Of a DNA stretch of 40,544 bases, positions 1 to 7,295 are shown in pieces. The stretch's first letter is position 1; each line of letters starts with the position of its first letter. The position numbers and the translations under genes were made by a program. Source of the DNA: JAEZVV01 sp036652035 (GTDB lineage Bacteria > Pseudomonadota > Gammaproteobacteria > Burkholderiales > Burkholderiaceae_F); the NCBI GenBank assembly GCA_036652035.1, contig JAVVWR010000022.1:1-40544 (forward strand), in the 5' to 3' direction. The notes beneath the pieces are model-generated. The model ran no database searches, had not been told where the DNA came from, and saw only the letters and a program-made list of their open reading frames with translations.

Positions 1-18
1 CCGCAGCAAATACCCCTC

Positions 19-54
19 AAAAAAATGCCAGTCAGCTCTTAACTGACTGGCATT
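19..54 (-). terminator. Rho-independent terminator closing the leftward operon
   Basis: A perfect 12-bp inverted repeat (24-35 with 43-54) encloses a 7-nt loop. On the minus strand the hairpin is followed by a run of seven U (plus-strand A run 19-25). It lies about 30 nt past the stop codon of the LysR gene that reads toward it, so it should end that transcript. Confidence 0.88.
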
Positions 55-85
55 GGTCCGTGGGCGGCTTCTTCCTTCTTGCGCT

Positions 86-1000
86 TCAGGGCAATAAGCC
101 CGGTGCTTGCTGCCACTGGGCGCGCAGCCAGTCGAACACGGCGCGCGTCAGTCGGCTCGGGTGGCGCGACGGCACCCGCAGTGAATAGAGCTCGATGTCG
201 GGCACTTTCCAGTCGGGCAACAGCTGGACCAGGCGGCCGCTCGCCAAATCGTCGATGCAGCGATAGTGCGAAGCGCCGACCTCGATCCCGGCGCCGCTCA
301 TGACGGCGGCGGTCAGGCAGGCGCCATTGTTCGAACTGAAGGTAGTGCCGAATTGCAAGGCCACGTGCTCGCCCTCGCGGGCCGCGCTCAAGGGGCGGAT
401 CGTGTCGCGCCGGGTGTAGACCACGCCACGGTGGTGCAGCAGGTCGCGCGGGTGCTCGGGGCGGCCGTGCGCGGCGAGGTAATCGCGGCTCGCCACCATC
501 ACGCGCGCGCAGGCGCCCAGGCGAGTGGCGATGTAGCGGTCGTCGTCGATCGGTGTCCAGCGGAAGGCGAGGTCGATCGCTTCGGCGGCGAGGTCAACCG
601 AGCGGCTGACCGTGACCAGTTCGATCTTGACCTTGGGGTTGTTTGATTGGAACTCGGCGAGCCAGGGCGAAAAGAGATCAACCCCGATGGTCGGTGGGCA
701 CGCGATTCGCAAGCTGCCTGACAAGTCTTCATCGGTGCCGGCAAGTTCTTGCTTGGTCTGCTCGATGCGCTCGATCAGTGGCCGGATCTCTGCGTACGCC
801 CGTTCGCCCGCGCTGGTCAGGCGCAGTCCGTGCGGGCTGCGTTGAACCAGCTCGGCGCCCAGGCTGCGCTCGAGCGCGCTCAAGTGGCGGCTGATCGCCG
901 ACGGGTCCAGGTGATATTCCTGCGCCGTGCGGCCAACGCCCTTGAGTTCGGCAATCCGGAAGAAAAGGCGCCAGGCGGCCAGGTCGTCGCTCTTGTGCAT
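86..1000 (-). CDS. LysR-family transcriptional regulator
   Basis: The 304-residue protein has the normal LysR length. An N-terminal winged helix-turn-helix occupies about residues 5-65, with the typical pattern around GRTAQEYHLDPSAISRHL, where short hydrophobic positions lead into a recognition helix. The rest, from about residue 90 (SGSLRIACPPTIG), is the periplasmic-binding-protein-like effector domain. The family binds DNA as tetramers and often regulates neighbouring or divergent genes; here the gene is the last of a co-directional set (exporter, acetyltransferase, hydrolase, MetY-like protein), so control of that set is plausible but inferred. It sits 95 nt after the acetyltransferase gene and is followed by a strong terminator. 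The ATG at 998-1000 matches the usual LysR N-terminus length. The effector cannot be read from sequence. Confidence 0.9.
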   Translation of the reverse strand: MHKSDDLAAWRLFFRIAELKGVGRTAQEYHLDPSAISRHLSALERSLGAELVQRSPHGLRLTSAGERAYAEIRPLIERIEQTKQELAGTDEDLSGSLRIACPPTIGVDLFSPWLAEFQSNNPKVKIELVTVSRSVDLAAEAIDLAFRWTPIDDDRYIATRLGACARVMVASRDYLAAHGRPEHPRDLLHHRGVVYTRRDTIRPLSAAREGEHVALQFGTTFSSNNGACLTAAVMSGAGIEVGASHYRCIDDLASGRLVQLLPDWKVPDIELYSLRVPSRHPSRLTRAVFDWLRAQWQQAPGLLP

Positions 1001-1095
1001 CGGGGCATGCTAACGGCTGCCGTGGGCTCCAAGCGCCGTGCGGCGTGCGTGAGTTTTGACTGTCTGCGCTGGCGCAATCGATCGAGTGGGTGGCT

Positions 1096-1620
1096 TCAGG
1101 GTTCTCGCGTGCCGCCGACTCCCAGCTCGCGTTGCATCAGCACGATGTCGAGCCAGCGGCCGAATTTCCAGCCCACCTGACTCATCTTGCCGGTGTGGAC
1201 AAAGCCGCAGCCGCGGTGCACCGCGATCGAAGCGGCGTTGTCCGAGTCGCCGATCACCGCCAGCATCTGACGGAAGCCCTGTTCGGTGCAGACCTCGATC
1301 AGGCGCTCGAGCAGGGCGCGACCAACGCCCTGGCCGATCGCCGTTGGTGCGACGTAGATCGAGTCTTCGACCGTGAAGCGATAGGCCGGTCGGGTGCGGA
1401 AATGGTTGGCGTAGGCGTAGCCCAGAACCTCGTTGCCGCGCACCGCGACCCAGTAGGGGTAGCCTGCCGCGATGATCGCCGCGATGCGCGACTGCATCTC
1501 GGCTGCGCTCGGAGGCTCGAGCTCAAAGCTGCCGCTGCCATGTTGCACATGGTGCGAGTAGATCGCGGTGATGGCGGCGAGGTCGCTGCCAGTGACCGGG
1601 CGCAGAGTGATGGGTGACAT
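1096..1620 (-). CDS. GNAT-family N-acetyltransferase, phosphinothricin acetyltransferase-like
   Basis: This 174-residue single-domain GNAT protein starts with the beta-strand ITLRPVTGSDLAAITAIY. Acetyl-CoA pyrophosphate-binding motif A is visible as GQGVGRALL at residues 96-104, followed by the QMLAVIGDSDNAASIAVH region and GFVHTGKMSQVGWKFGRW, which are typical of the Pat/YncA branch that acetylates phosphinothricin, methionine sulfone or sulfoximine. Length is as expected for that branch. The true substrate is unknown; many chromosomal members act on methionine derivatives or are housekeeping detoxifiers. The gene lies 33 nt downstream of a LysE-type exporter and upstream of a LysR gene, so the context suggests handling or export of an amino-acid-like compound. 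That context reading is inference. Confidence 0.85.
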   Translation of the reverse strand: MSPITLRPVTGSDLAAITAIYSHHVQHGSGSFELEPPSAAEMQSRIAAIIAAGYPYWVAVRGNEVLGYAYANHFRTRPAYRFTVEDSIYVAPTAIGQGVGRALLERLIEVCTEQGFRQMLAVIGDSDNAASIAVHRGCGFVHTGKMSQVGWKFGRWLDIVLMQRELGVGGTREP

Positions 1621-1653
1621 GGGAGGGCAGGAGCAAAGAGTCGGGATAAGGAA

Positions 1654-2292
1654 TCAGGCGGGGGTGACGCTGACGATCAGTCCGGCCACCACCAGCACCA
1701 GGGCGCCGGCGGCGCGATCGGTCCAGACCGCGTAGCGTGGATTGGCGGCCAGGCCGGCGGCGCGCGAGCCAAGCCAGCCGTAGGCGGCGAGGATGAAGAA
1801 CTCGGGAATCATCGAGCCGGCGGCGAGCCACACCATTTGCGCTCCCACCGGCAGGGTGGCGTCGACAAACTGCGGCAGGATCGCGACAAAGAAGATCAGG
1901 ATCTTGGGGTTGGCCAATTGCAGAGTCAGGCCCGAGAGCCACATCGCCCGCGCCGAGGTGGCGCTGGCATTGGCGTCGCTCACCCGCAGCGGGCTGGGGT
2001 GGCCGAGCAGGGTGCGCAAACCGATCCACACCAGGTAGCCGGCGCCGACCCATTTCACGGCCGAGAAAAACGTGGGCGAGGACACCAACACGGCGCCGAG
2101 CGCGGTGGCCGAGAGCGCGAAGTAGATCGCGTTGGCCGACAGAATGCCGAGCGCCGCCCACAGCGAACGCCGCACGCCCTGGGTGATGCCGTAGGCGATC
2201 ACCAGCATCACCGCCGGGCCGGGCGAGAGGCTCAGAGCGGCCTCGGTCAAAACATAAAGCCAGTAGGTATCCCAGTTCACGGCAGACAGCAT
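1654..2292 (-). CDS. LysE/RhtB-family amino-acid exporter
   Basis: This is a 212-residue inner-membrane protein of usual LysE/RhtB length with about six hydrophobic segments. The family signature near the N-terminus (residues about 19-40, SLSPGPAVMLVIAYGITQG) is present, followed by the alternating membrane pattern including ILIFFVAILPQFVD. The family exports amino acids and analogues such as lysine, homoserine, threonine or cysteine metabolites, driven by the proton gradient. A longer open frame extends upstream, but I chose the ATG at 2290-2292 because the reading then begins like other family members and its start overlaps the hydrolase stop by one base (TGATG), a typical coupled junction. 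Substrate is not determinable; proximity to a MetY-like protein hints at sulfur amino acids or homoserine derivatives. Confidence 0.88.
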   Translation of the reverse strand: MLSAVNWDTYWLYVLTEAALSLSPGPAVMLVIAYGITQGVRRSLWAALGILSANAIYFALSATALGAVLVSSPTFFSAVKWVGAGYLVWIGLRTLLGHPSPLRVSDANASATSARAMWLSGLTLQLANPKILIFFVAILPQFVDATLPVGAQMVWLAAGSMIPEFFILAAYGWLGSRAAGLAANPRYAVWTDRAAGALVLVVAGLIVSVTPA

Positions 2293-3122
2293 CAATGTCT
2301 CTTTCGTACTTCGATTGCAAAATTGGCGAGCGCGCGGCGCACGCCTTCGGGCGCTTCGGTCATCATCTCGTGGCCGCATCCCGGCAGACGCACCACGGTG
2401 GCGGTGGCGCAAGCGTCAACCAGCCGCTGCGCGGCCTTGGGCGGAGTCATCTGGTCCGCCTCGCCCAGCACGAAGAGCGCAGGACAGGGCAGCTGTGCCG
2501 CGGCCTCGAGCCCGCCCGCATAGGCGTTGCAGGCGGCAAAGTCGGTCGGCATGACGGCCGTGCCATTGATTGTCGTGATCCGCTGCATCAGGCGGCGGCT
2601 CTGGCCCGGGATTGAAAACCCGGGGCCGGGGGCGGAGACGCCGCGGTTGAATGCGCCGATCGAGGCCGAATGCGACCACAAATTGACGGATTCGATCGCC
2701 TCGTCGGGCTGGTCGCGAGTGGCGGCGAGCAGCGCCTCGGCAACCTTCATCGGATAGCTGGTGCCGAGCAAGGCCACGCCAGCGGTTTGCTCGGGCAGGC
2801 GGCGAGCGAACTCAAGCGCGATCAGCGATCCCATGCTGTGGCCCACCAGCAGCAGTGGCTGCGCGGTGGCGGCGGCGATGGCTGGCGCGATCGCATCGGC
2901 GATCGCTTCGATGCTGGTCAAGGCTTCGCCCTGGCTGCGACCGTGGCCGGGCAGGTCGAGCGCCAGGATGGCCCAGCCGTGGTGGGCAAACCAGCGGCTC
3001 TGCAGCGCCCACACGCTGTGGTCGAGCTGGGCGCCGTGGAGGAAGACCACGCAAGGCAGGGCCGGATCGAAATCGCGGCCACCGGTATAGGCGTAAAGCG
3101 TGGGCGAGGTTCCGATCTTCAT
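2292..3122 (-). CDS. Alpha/beta-fold hydrolase
   Basis: This 276-residue single-domain alpha/beta hydrolase has the nucleophile elbow GHSMG with Ser96, an acid at Asp223 (LGEADQMTPP) and His251 (GCGHEMMTEAPE), giving a complete catalytic triad. An HG motif at 29-30 (FLHGAQLDHSVW) supplies the oxyanion-hole region. No signal peptide is seen, so it should be cytoplasmic. The start ATG is one base after the stop of the MetY-like gene, and its stop overlaps the exporter start, so the three are almost certainly one transcript. The family includes esterases, lactonases, acyltransferase-like enzymes and C-C hydrolases; the substrate cannot be assigned. Its tight pairing with a MetY-like protein suggests a joint role, for example with an acylated homoserine-like compound, but this is speculation. 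Confidence 0.88.
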   Translation of the reverse strand: MKIGTSPTLYAYTGGRDFDPALPCVVFLHGAQLDHSVWALQSRWFAHHGWAILALDLPGHGRSQGEALTSIEAIADAIAPAIAAATAQPLLLVGHSMGSLIALEFARRLPEQTAGVALLGTSYPMKVAEALLAATRDQPDEAIESVNLWSHSASIGAFNRGVSAPGPGFSIPGQSRRLMQRITTINGTAVMPTDFAACNAYAGGLEAAAQLPCPALFVLGEADQMTPPKAAQRLVDACATATVVRLPGCGHEMMTEAPEGVRRALANFAIEVRKRH

Positions 3123-3123
3123 C

Positions 3124-4419
3124 TCAGGCCACCTTGGCTGCGATCTTGAGCGCGCGGGCGAGGTCGTCGATCAGGTCGTCGGCGTCTTCCAGGCCGACCG
3201 ACAGCCGGATCGTGCCGGGTGTGAGGCCGGCGCGAGCGAGTTCGGGCTCAGACACTCGGGCGTGGGTGGTCGAGGCCGGGTGGATGACAAGCGACTTGGC
3301 CTCGCCCACGTTGGCGAGTTGCGAGAACAGCTTGAGCGACTCGACCAGAGCGCGGCCGGCGGCGAGCGATCCCTTGAGCTCGAAACTAAAGACCGCGCCG
3401 CAGCCCTTGGGCAGCAGGCGGGCGGCGAGATCGTGATCGGGGTGGCCGGGCAATTCCGGCCAGCCGACCGATTCAATCTGCGGCTGGGCGGCCAGGAATT
3501 CGACCAGCTTGCGCGCATTGGCGACGTGGTGAGCCATTCGCAGCGGCAGGGTCTCCAGCCCCTGCAGCAGGGAAAATGCCGTGTGCGGACTCATGCAGGC
3601 GCCGAAGTCGCGCAGTCCTTCGCACCGTGCGCGCAAAAGAAAAGGGGCGACCGTGCTCTCCTCGGCAAAGACCACGCCGTGCCGGCCGTCATAGGGCTCG
3701 GTGAGCGTGGGGAATTTTCCGCTCGCGACCCAGTCGAACGTGCCGCCGTCGACCAGCACGCCGCCCACGGCGGTGCCATGGCCGCCGATGAACTCGGTCG
3801 CGGAATGAAACAGCAAGTCCGCGCCCAGGTCGAAGGGGCGCTGCAGCCAGGGCGTGGTAAGCGTGGCGTCGACCAGCAGCGGCAGACCGGCGTCGTGCGC
3901 AACCGCTGCCACGGCCGGAATGTCGAGCACGGCGAGTTCCCGATGGCTCAGCGTTTCGCCAAAGAAGAGCCGGGTCTCGGGGCGGATCGCCGCTCGCCAC
4001 TGCGCTGGGTCGCGCGGGTCGACGAAGGTCGTGCTGGTTCCGAATCGCGCCAGGGTGAAGGCAAGCAGATGGCGCGAGGCGCTGCCGAGCGAGCGGCTCG
4101 CGACGATATGGCCGCCCGCCCCCATCAGAGTGGCGATCGCCAGGTGCAGAGCGGCCTGGCCGCTCGCGGTGGCGATCGCGCCAACTCCGCCTTCGAGTGC
4201 GGCGATCCGCTCCTCGAATACCGCGACGGTCGGGTTTGACCAGCGCGAATCGACATGGCCCGCGCGCTCGCGGTTAAAGAGGCTGGCGGCGTGGTCCGAA
4301 TCTTCAAACACAAACGACGCGGTGGCGTAGATCGGAACCGCCCGCGCCCGCGTGCTGGGATCGGGGGCTTGCCCGGCATGCAAGGCCAGAGTGTCGAAGT
4401 GGGGAAACCGCGCGCTCAT
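3124..4419 (-). CDS. O-acetylhomoserine sulfhydrylase (MetY)-like protein lacking the PLP lysine; probable pseudoenzyme
   Basis: The 431-residue protein aligns end to end with the Cys/Met-metabolism PLP family, MetY branch: TLALHAGQ near the start, SNPTVAVFEERIAALEGG at 61-78, FIGGHGTAVGG at 210-220, LLQGLETLPLRM at 284-295, HPASTTH at 380-386 and IRLSVGLEDADDL at 404-416. Several active-site positions are altered. The Schiff-base lysine of the SxTK motif is Glu209 (GAG, 3793-3795). The phosphate-binding Tyr of the YSR motif is Asp57. The YGGT substrate/PLP-stacking motif reads GSAS (112-115). Asn after the PLP-nitrogen Asp184 is Ala185. The frame is intact, so the protein is probably made but is unlikely to do normal PLP chemistry. 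The ATG at 4417-4419 gives the family's usual length, although the frame is open further upstream. It is the first gene of a leftward operon with a hydrolase, an exporter and an acetyltransferase. Confidence 0.85.
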   Translation of the reverse strand: MSARFPHFDTLALHAGQAPDPSTRARAVPIYATASFVFEDSDHAASLFNRERAGHVDSRWSNPTVAVFEERIAALEGGVGAIATASGQAALHLAIATLMGAGGHIVASRSLGSASRHLLAFTLARFGTSTTFVDPRDPAQWRAAIRPETRLFFGETLSHRELAVLDIPAVAAVAHDAGLPLLVDATLTTPWLQRPFDLGADLLFHSATEFIGGHGTAVGGVLVDGGTFDWVASGKFPTLTEPYDGRHGVVFAEESTVAPFLLRARCEGLRDFGACMSPHTAFSLLQGLETLPLRMAHHVANARKLVEFLAAQPQIESVGWPELPGHPDHDLAARLLPKGCGAVFSFELKGSLAAGRALVESLKLFSQLANVGEAKSLVIHPASTTHARVSEPELARAGLTPGTIRLSVGLEDADDLIDDLARALKIAAKVA

Positions 4420-4471
4420 GATGTGCAGTCGAAGAACGACCGATCGGGGAAAGTGGCGATCATGCCAAAAC

Positions 4472-4490
4472 CGCCGGGTCCGTCCCGGCG
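4472..4490. promoter_or_regulatory. GC-rich hairpin in the divergent intergenic region
   Basis: A perfect 7-bp inverted repeat (4472-4478 with 4484-4490, 5-nt loop) lies between the leftward MetY-like operon and the rightward pip gene. On the minus strand it is followed by GUUUU, a weak terminator-like tail. It could be an operator or a leader hairpin; the function is unknown. Confidence 0.4.
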
Positions 4491-4520
4491 TTAATGTCTG
4501 ATCGTTCGGAGAACTGTTGC

Positions 4521-5471
4521 ATGGATGCCCGAGCTGTCCTGTATCCGCCGCTCGAACCGTATGACACGGGTCTGTTGCCGCTTGATGCCGTGCACACCAT
4601 GTACTGGGAAGCGAGCGGCAATCCGCTTGGCGTTCCGGTTCTGTTTCTGCACGGCGGCCCGGGGGGCGGTTGCTCGCCCGAACATCGCCGCTTCTTCGAT
4701 CCCGAGTTTTTCCGGATCGTCCTCTTTGATCAGCGCGGCGCGGGCCAGTCCTTGCCCGCAGCCGAGGTGCTGGCCAACAACACGGCACAGCTCGTGCGCG
4801 ACATTGAAACTCTGCGCGACTACCTCGGCGTAAAAAAATGGTTGGTCTTTGGCGGCTCCTGGGGCAGCACGCTGGGTCTGGCGTACGGCCAGACCCACCC
4901 ATCGCGCTGCCTGGGCTTTGTGTTGCGCGGGATTTTTCTCGGGCGAGCTGGCGAAGTCGAGTGGTTCCTCTATGGCATGCGGCGCATCTTTCCTGACGCT
5001 TGGGCGCGCTTTGCCCAAATGATTCCGCCACCGGAGCGCGCCGACCTGCTGACGGCCTATCGGTCCCGATTGTTCGATCCCGACCCCGCGATCCATTTGC
5101 CGCACGCCCTGGCCTGGATCGAATACGAGGCGAGTTGCTCGACCCTCTTGCCCAACCCCGAGCTGCTGCAACACGCCACTCACGAGGCTTTGCAGCTCGC
5201 GCGTCTGGAAGCGCATTACTTCGCCCACGGCTGTTTCCTCGGGCCCGACCAGCTGCTGGGCAATCTCTATCGCGTGCGGCATCTGCGCGCTTCGATTGTC
5301 CAGGGGCGCTACGACATGGTGTGTCCGGCCGCCAGCGCCGATGAGCTCGCCCGGTCGTGGCCGGGGGCGCGTCATGTGGTGGTTCCCGATGCTGGTCATT
5401 CGGTATGGGACCCCTCGCTGCGATGCGCAGTGGTGCGCGAAGTCGAGCGATTCAAGGCCTATCTGGCCTGA
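4521..5471 (+). CDS. pip: Proline iminopeptidase (S33 family)
   Basis: The enzyme removes N-terminal proline from peptides in the cytoplasm. The 316-residue reading has the family N-terminus (LYPPLEPYDTGLLPLD), the oxyanion segment FLHGGPGGGC at 42-51, the DQRGAGQS motif at 70-77, the nucleophile elbow GGSWGS with Ser113, then Asp265 (QGRYDMVCP) and His293 (VPDAGHS). Length matches the roughly 310-320 residues of S33 iminopeptidases. An in-frame ATG at 4494 exists, but the ATG at 4521 has a GGAGA Shine-Dalgarno at 4508-4512 with good spacing and gives the family's normal N-terminus, so I prefer it. The gene is divergent from the MetY-like operon and appears to be monocistronic. Confidence 0.93.
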   Translation: MDARAVLYPPLEPYDTGLLPLDAVHTMYWEASGNPLGVPVLFLHGGPGGGCSPEHRRFFDPEFFRIVLFDQRGAGQSLPAAEVLANNTAQLVRDIETLRDYLGVKKWLVFGGSWGSTLGLAYGQTHPSRCLGFVLRGIFLGRAGEVEWFLYGMRRIFPDAWARFAQMIPPPERADLLTAYRSRLFDPDPAIHLPHALAWIEYEASCSTLLPNPELLQHATHEALQLARLEAHYFAHGCFLGPDQLLGNLYRVRHLRASIVQGRYDMVCPAASADELARSWPGARHVVVPDAGHSVWDPSLRCAVVREVERFKAYLA

Positions 5472-5574
5472 TGGCGAGGGCGCCGAAGCGCTTCGTGTCG
5501 TGTTTCGGCGGCCTTGGCTTGGGCTAGCATTGATCCCTACGTCAAAGCCATCACACCACGACAAGGAGGGCGGC

Positions 5575-6027
5575 ATGAAGGTCTCGGACATTCTGCGGGT
5601 CAAGGGCAATACCCTTTACACCGTCTCGCCTGACAGCCCGTTGGTGGCGGCCGTGACGACCATGGCCGAGCTCGATATCGGCTCGGTGGTGGTGATGGAA
5701 TACGGTGAACTGGTGGGCATGCTCACCTTTCGCGAAGTGATCGGCCGCCTGCGCGACAACGAGGGCGCGGTCGGCACCGTTACCGTCCGCTCGGTGATGG
5801 ACGACGCGCCGCTCACCGTCACGCCCGAGACCGACGTGATGGAAGTGCGCCGCCTGATGCTCGAGAGTCACGCTCGCTACTTGCCGGTGTTGGACGGTCG
5901 TACCTTGGCCGGCGTGATTTCTTTCTACGACGTGGCGCGTGCCGTGCTTGAAGAGCAGAGCTTCGAGAACCGGATGCTCAAGGCCTATATCCGCGATTGG
6001 CCGGAACCCGAGAACACCCAATCCTGA
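5575..6027 (+). CDS. Two-CBS-domain protein
   Basis: This 150-residue protein consists of a tandem CBS pair (Bateman module) and little else: the first about residues 8-62 (TVSPDSPLVAAVTTMAELDI, then VGMLTFREVI), the second about 72-128 (VRSVMDDAPLTVTPETDVME, then LAGVISFYDVARAVL). Such modules bind adenine nucleotides or S-adenosyl compounds and act as regulatory sensors; no catalytic domain is present. The start at 5575 is preceded by a near-perfect Shine-Dalgarno (AAGGAGG, 5563-5569). It stands alone between pip and aroC with more than 100 nt of spacer on each side, so the partner is not evident from context. Confidence 0.9.
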   Translation: MKVSDILRVKGNTLYTVSPDSPLVAAVTTMAELDIGSVVVMEYGELVGMLTFREVIGRLRDNEGAVGTVTVRSVMDDAPLTVTPETDVMEVRRLMLESHARYLPVLDGRTLAGVISFYDVARAVLEEQSFENRMLKAYIRDWPEPENTQS

Positions 6028-6182
6028 ACGTGTGTCGTGCCTGGCCTTGGGCCGATCCTGACACGGATGCCGGACCCCGTTTTTAAGGGATCGAAGCCGA
6101 TCTTGATTTGATGCGGTGTTGGGTCCGGCGTTCCTGGTTCGCCACCCGTAGAATCGAGAACATTCCATTTTGCTTAAGTGCC

Positions 6183-7295
6183 ATGGCCGGTTCCAGTTTC
6201 GGGCAGTTGTTTGTCGTCACCAACTTCGGCGAATCGCACGGGCCGGCCATCGGCTGTGTGATCGATGGCTGTCCGCCGGGAATGGCTCTGAGCGAGGCCG
6301 ACATCCAGCCCGAGCTCGACCGCCGCAAGCCCGGTACCTCGCGCCACGTCACCCAGAGGCGGGAGTCCGATACGGTCGAAATCCTCTCGGGTGTCTACCA
6401 GGGCAAGACCACCGGCACACCGATCGCCTTGTTGATTCGCAACGAGGACCAGCGCAGCAAGGACTATTCCGCCATTGCCGAGTCCTTCCGCCCCGGTCAC
6501 GCCGATTTCAGCTATCACCGCAAATACGGTCTGCGCGATCCGCGCGGTGGCGGGCGCTCGTCGGCCCGGCTGACCGCGCCGATGGTGGCGGCGGGCGCGG
6601 TGGCCAAGAAATGGCTGCGGGAGACATTCGGCACCGAGGTGCGCGGCTGCATGACCCAGCTGGGCGAGATCGACATCCCTTTCACGAGCTGGGATGAGGT
6701 GGGCCACAACGCCTTCTTCGCCGCCGACGCGGCGGTGGTGCCCGCGCTCGAGGCTTACATGGACGAGCTGCGCCGCAGTGGCGATTCGGTCGGCGCCCGC
6801 CTGCGAGTGACGGCGAGCGGCGTTCCGGTAGGCCTGGGCGCGCCGCTCTTTGACAAGCTCGACGCCGACATCGCCTACGCGATGATGGGAATCAACGCGG
6901 TCAAGGGGGTCGAGATCGGCGCCGGTTTTGGCTGCGTCACCCAGCGCGGCAGCGAACACGGCGACGAGATCACGCCGGCCGGTTTCCGCTCGAACCATTC
7001 CGGCGGCATCCTGGGCGGGATCTCCACCGGCCAGGATCTGGAGGTTTCGATGGCAATCAAGCCAACCTCGAGCATCCGCATTGCCCGCCAATCGATCAAC
7101 ACGCTGGGCGAGGCCGTGATGGTCGAGACCCACGGCCGCCACGACCCTTGCGTGGGAATCCGCGCCACCCCGATCGCCGAGGCGATGCTGGCGCTGGTGT
7201 TGATCGACCACGCCCTGCTCCATCGCGCTCAGTGCGGCGACGTGCCACAGCCGCGGGCGGTTGCCGCGCACGAGCCGGAGTCCGGTAGCCACTGA
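6183..7295 (+). CDS. aroC: Chorismate synthase
   Basis: It catalyses the last shikimate-pathway step, EPSP to chorismate, using reduced FMN. The 370-residue protein starts with the family sequence SSFGQLFVVTNFGESHGPA and contains the conserved blocks RHVTQRRESDTVEILSGV, FRPGHADFSYHRKYGLRD followed by the RGGGRSSAR loop, and FRSNHSGGILGGISTGQ near residues 270-286. Length is close to the 350-366 usual in the family. The ATG at 6183 is chosen because it gives the standard MAGSSFGQ start, although the open frame runs further upstream. Its stop overlaps the start of the MFS transporter (TGATG). Chorismate feeds the tryptophan genes found 10 kb downstream. Confidence 0.97.
   Translation: MAGSSFGQLFVVTNFGESHGPAIGCVIDGCPPGMALSEADIQPELDRRKPGTSRHVTQRRESDTVEILSGVYQGKTTGTPIALLIRNEDQRSKDYSAIAESFRPGHADFSYHRKYGLRDPRGGGRSSARLTAPMVAAGAVAKKWLRETFGTEVRGCMTQLGEIDIPFTSWDEVGHNAFFAADAAVVPALEAYMDELRRSGDSVGARLRVTASGVPVGLGAPLFDKLDADIAYAMMGINAVKGVEIGAGFGCVTQRGSEHGDEITPAGFRSNHSGGILGGISTGQDLEVSMAIKPTSSIRIARQSINTLGEAVMVETHGRHDPCVGIRATPIAEAMLALVLIDHALLHRAQCGDVPQPRAVAAHEPESGSH

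Noticed and set aside
4420..4493. Second SAM-type riboswitch in front of the MetY-like gene
   Set aside because: The minus-strand leader lacks the SAM-II GCUAAA and AAAUG strings and any P1/P2 pseudoknot.
4494..4520. Upstream ATG extension of proline iminopeptidase (nine extra residues)
   Set aside because: No Shine-Dalgarno before 4494, a hairpin ends at 4490, and the start at 4521 has GGAGA and matches the family N-terminus.
4420..5031. Long N-terminal extension of the MetY-like protein on the minus strand
   Set aside because: The open frame runs antisense through pip and lacks family similarity; the ATG at 4419 gives the normal length.
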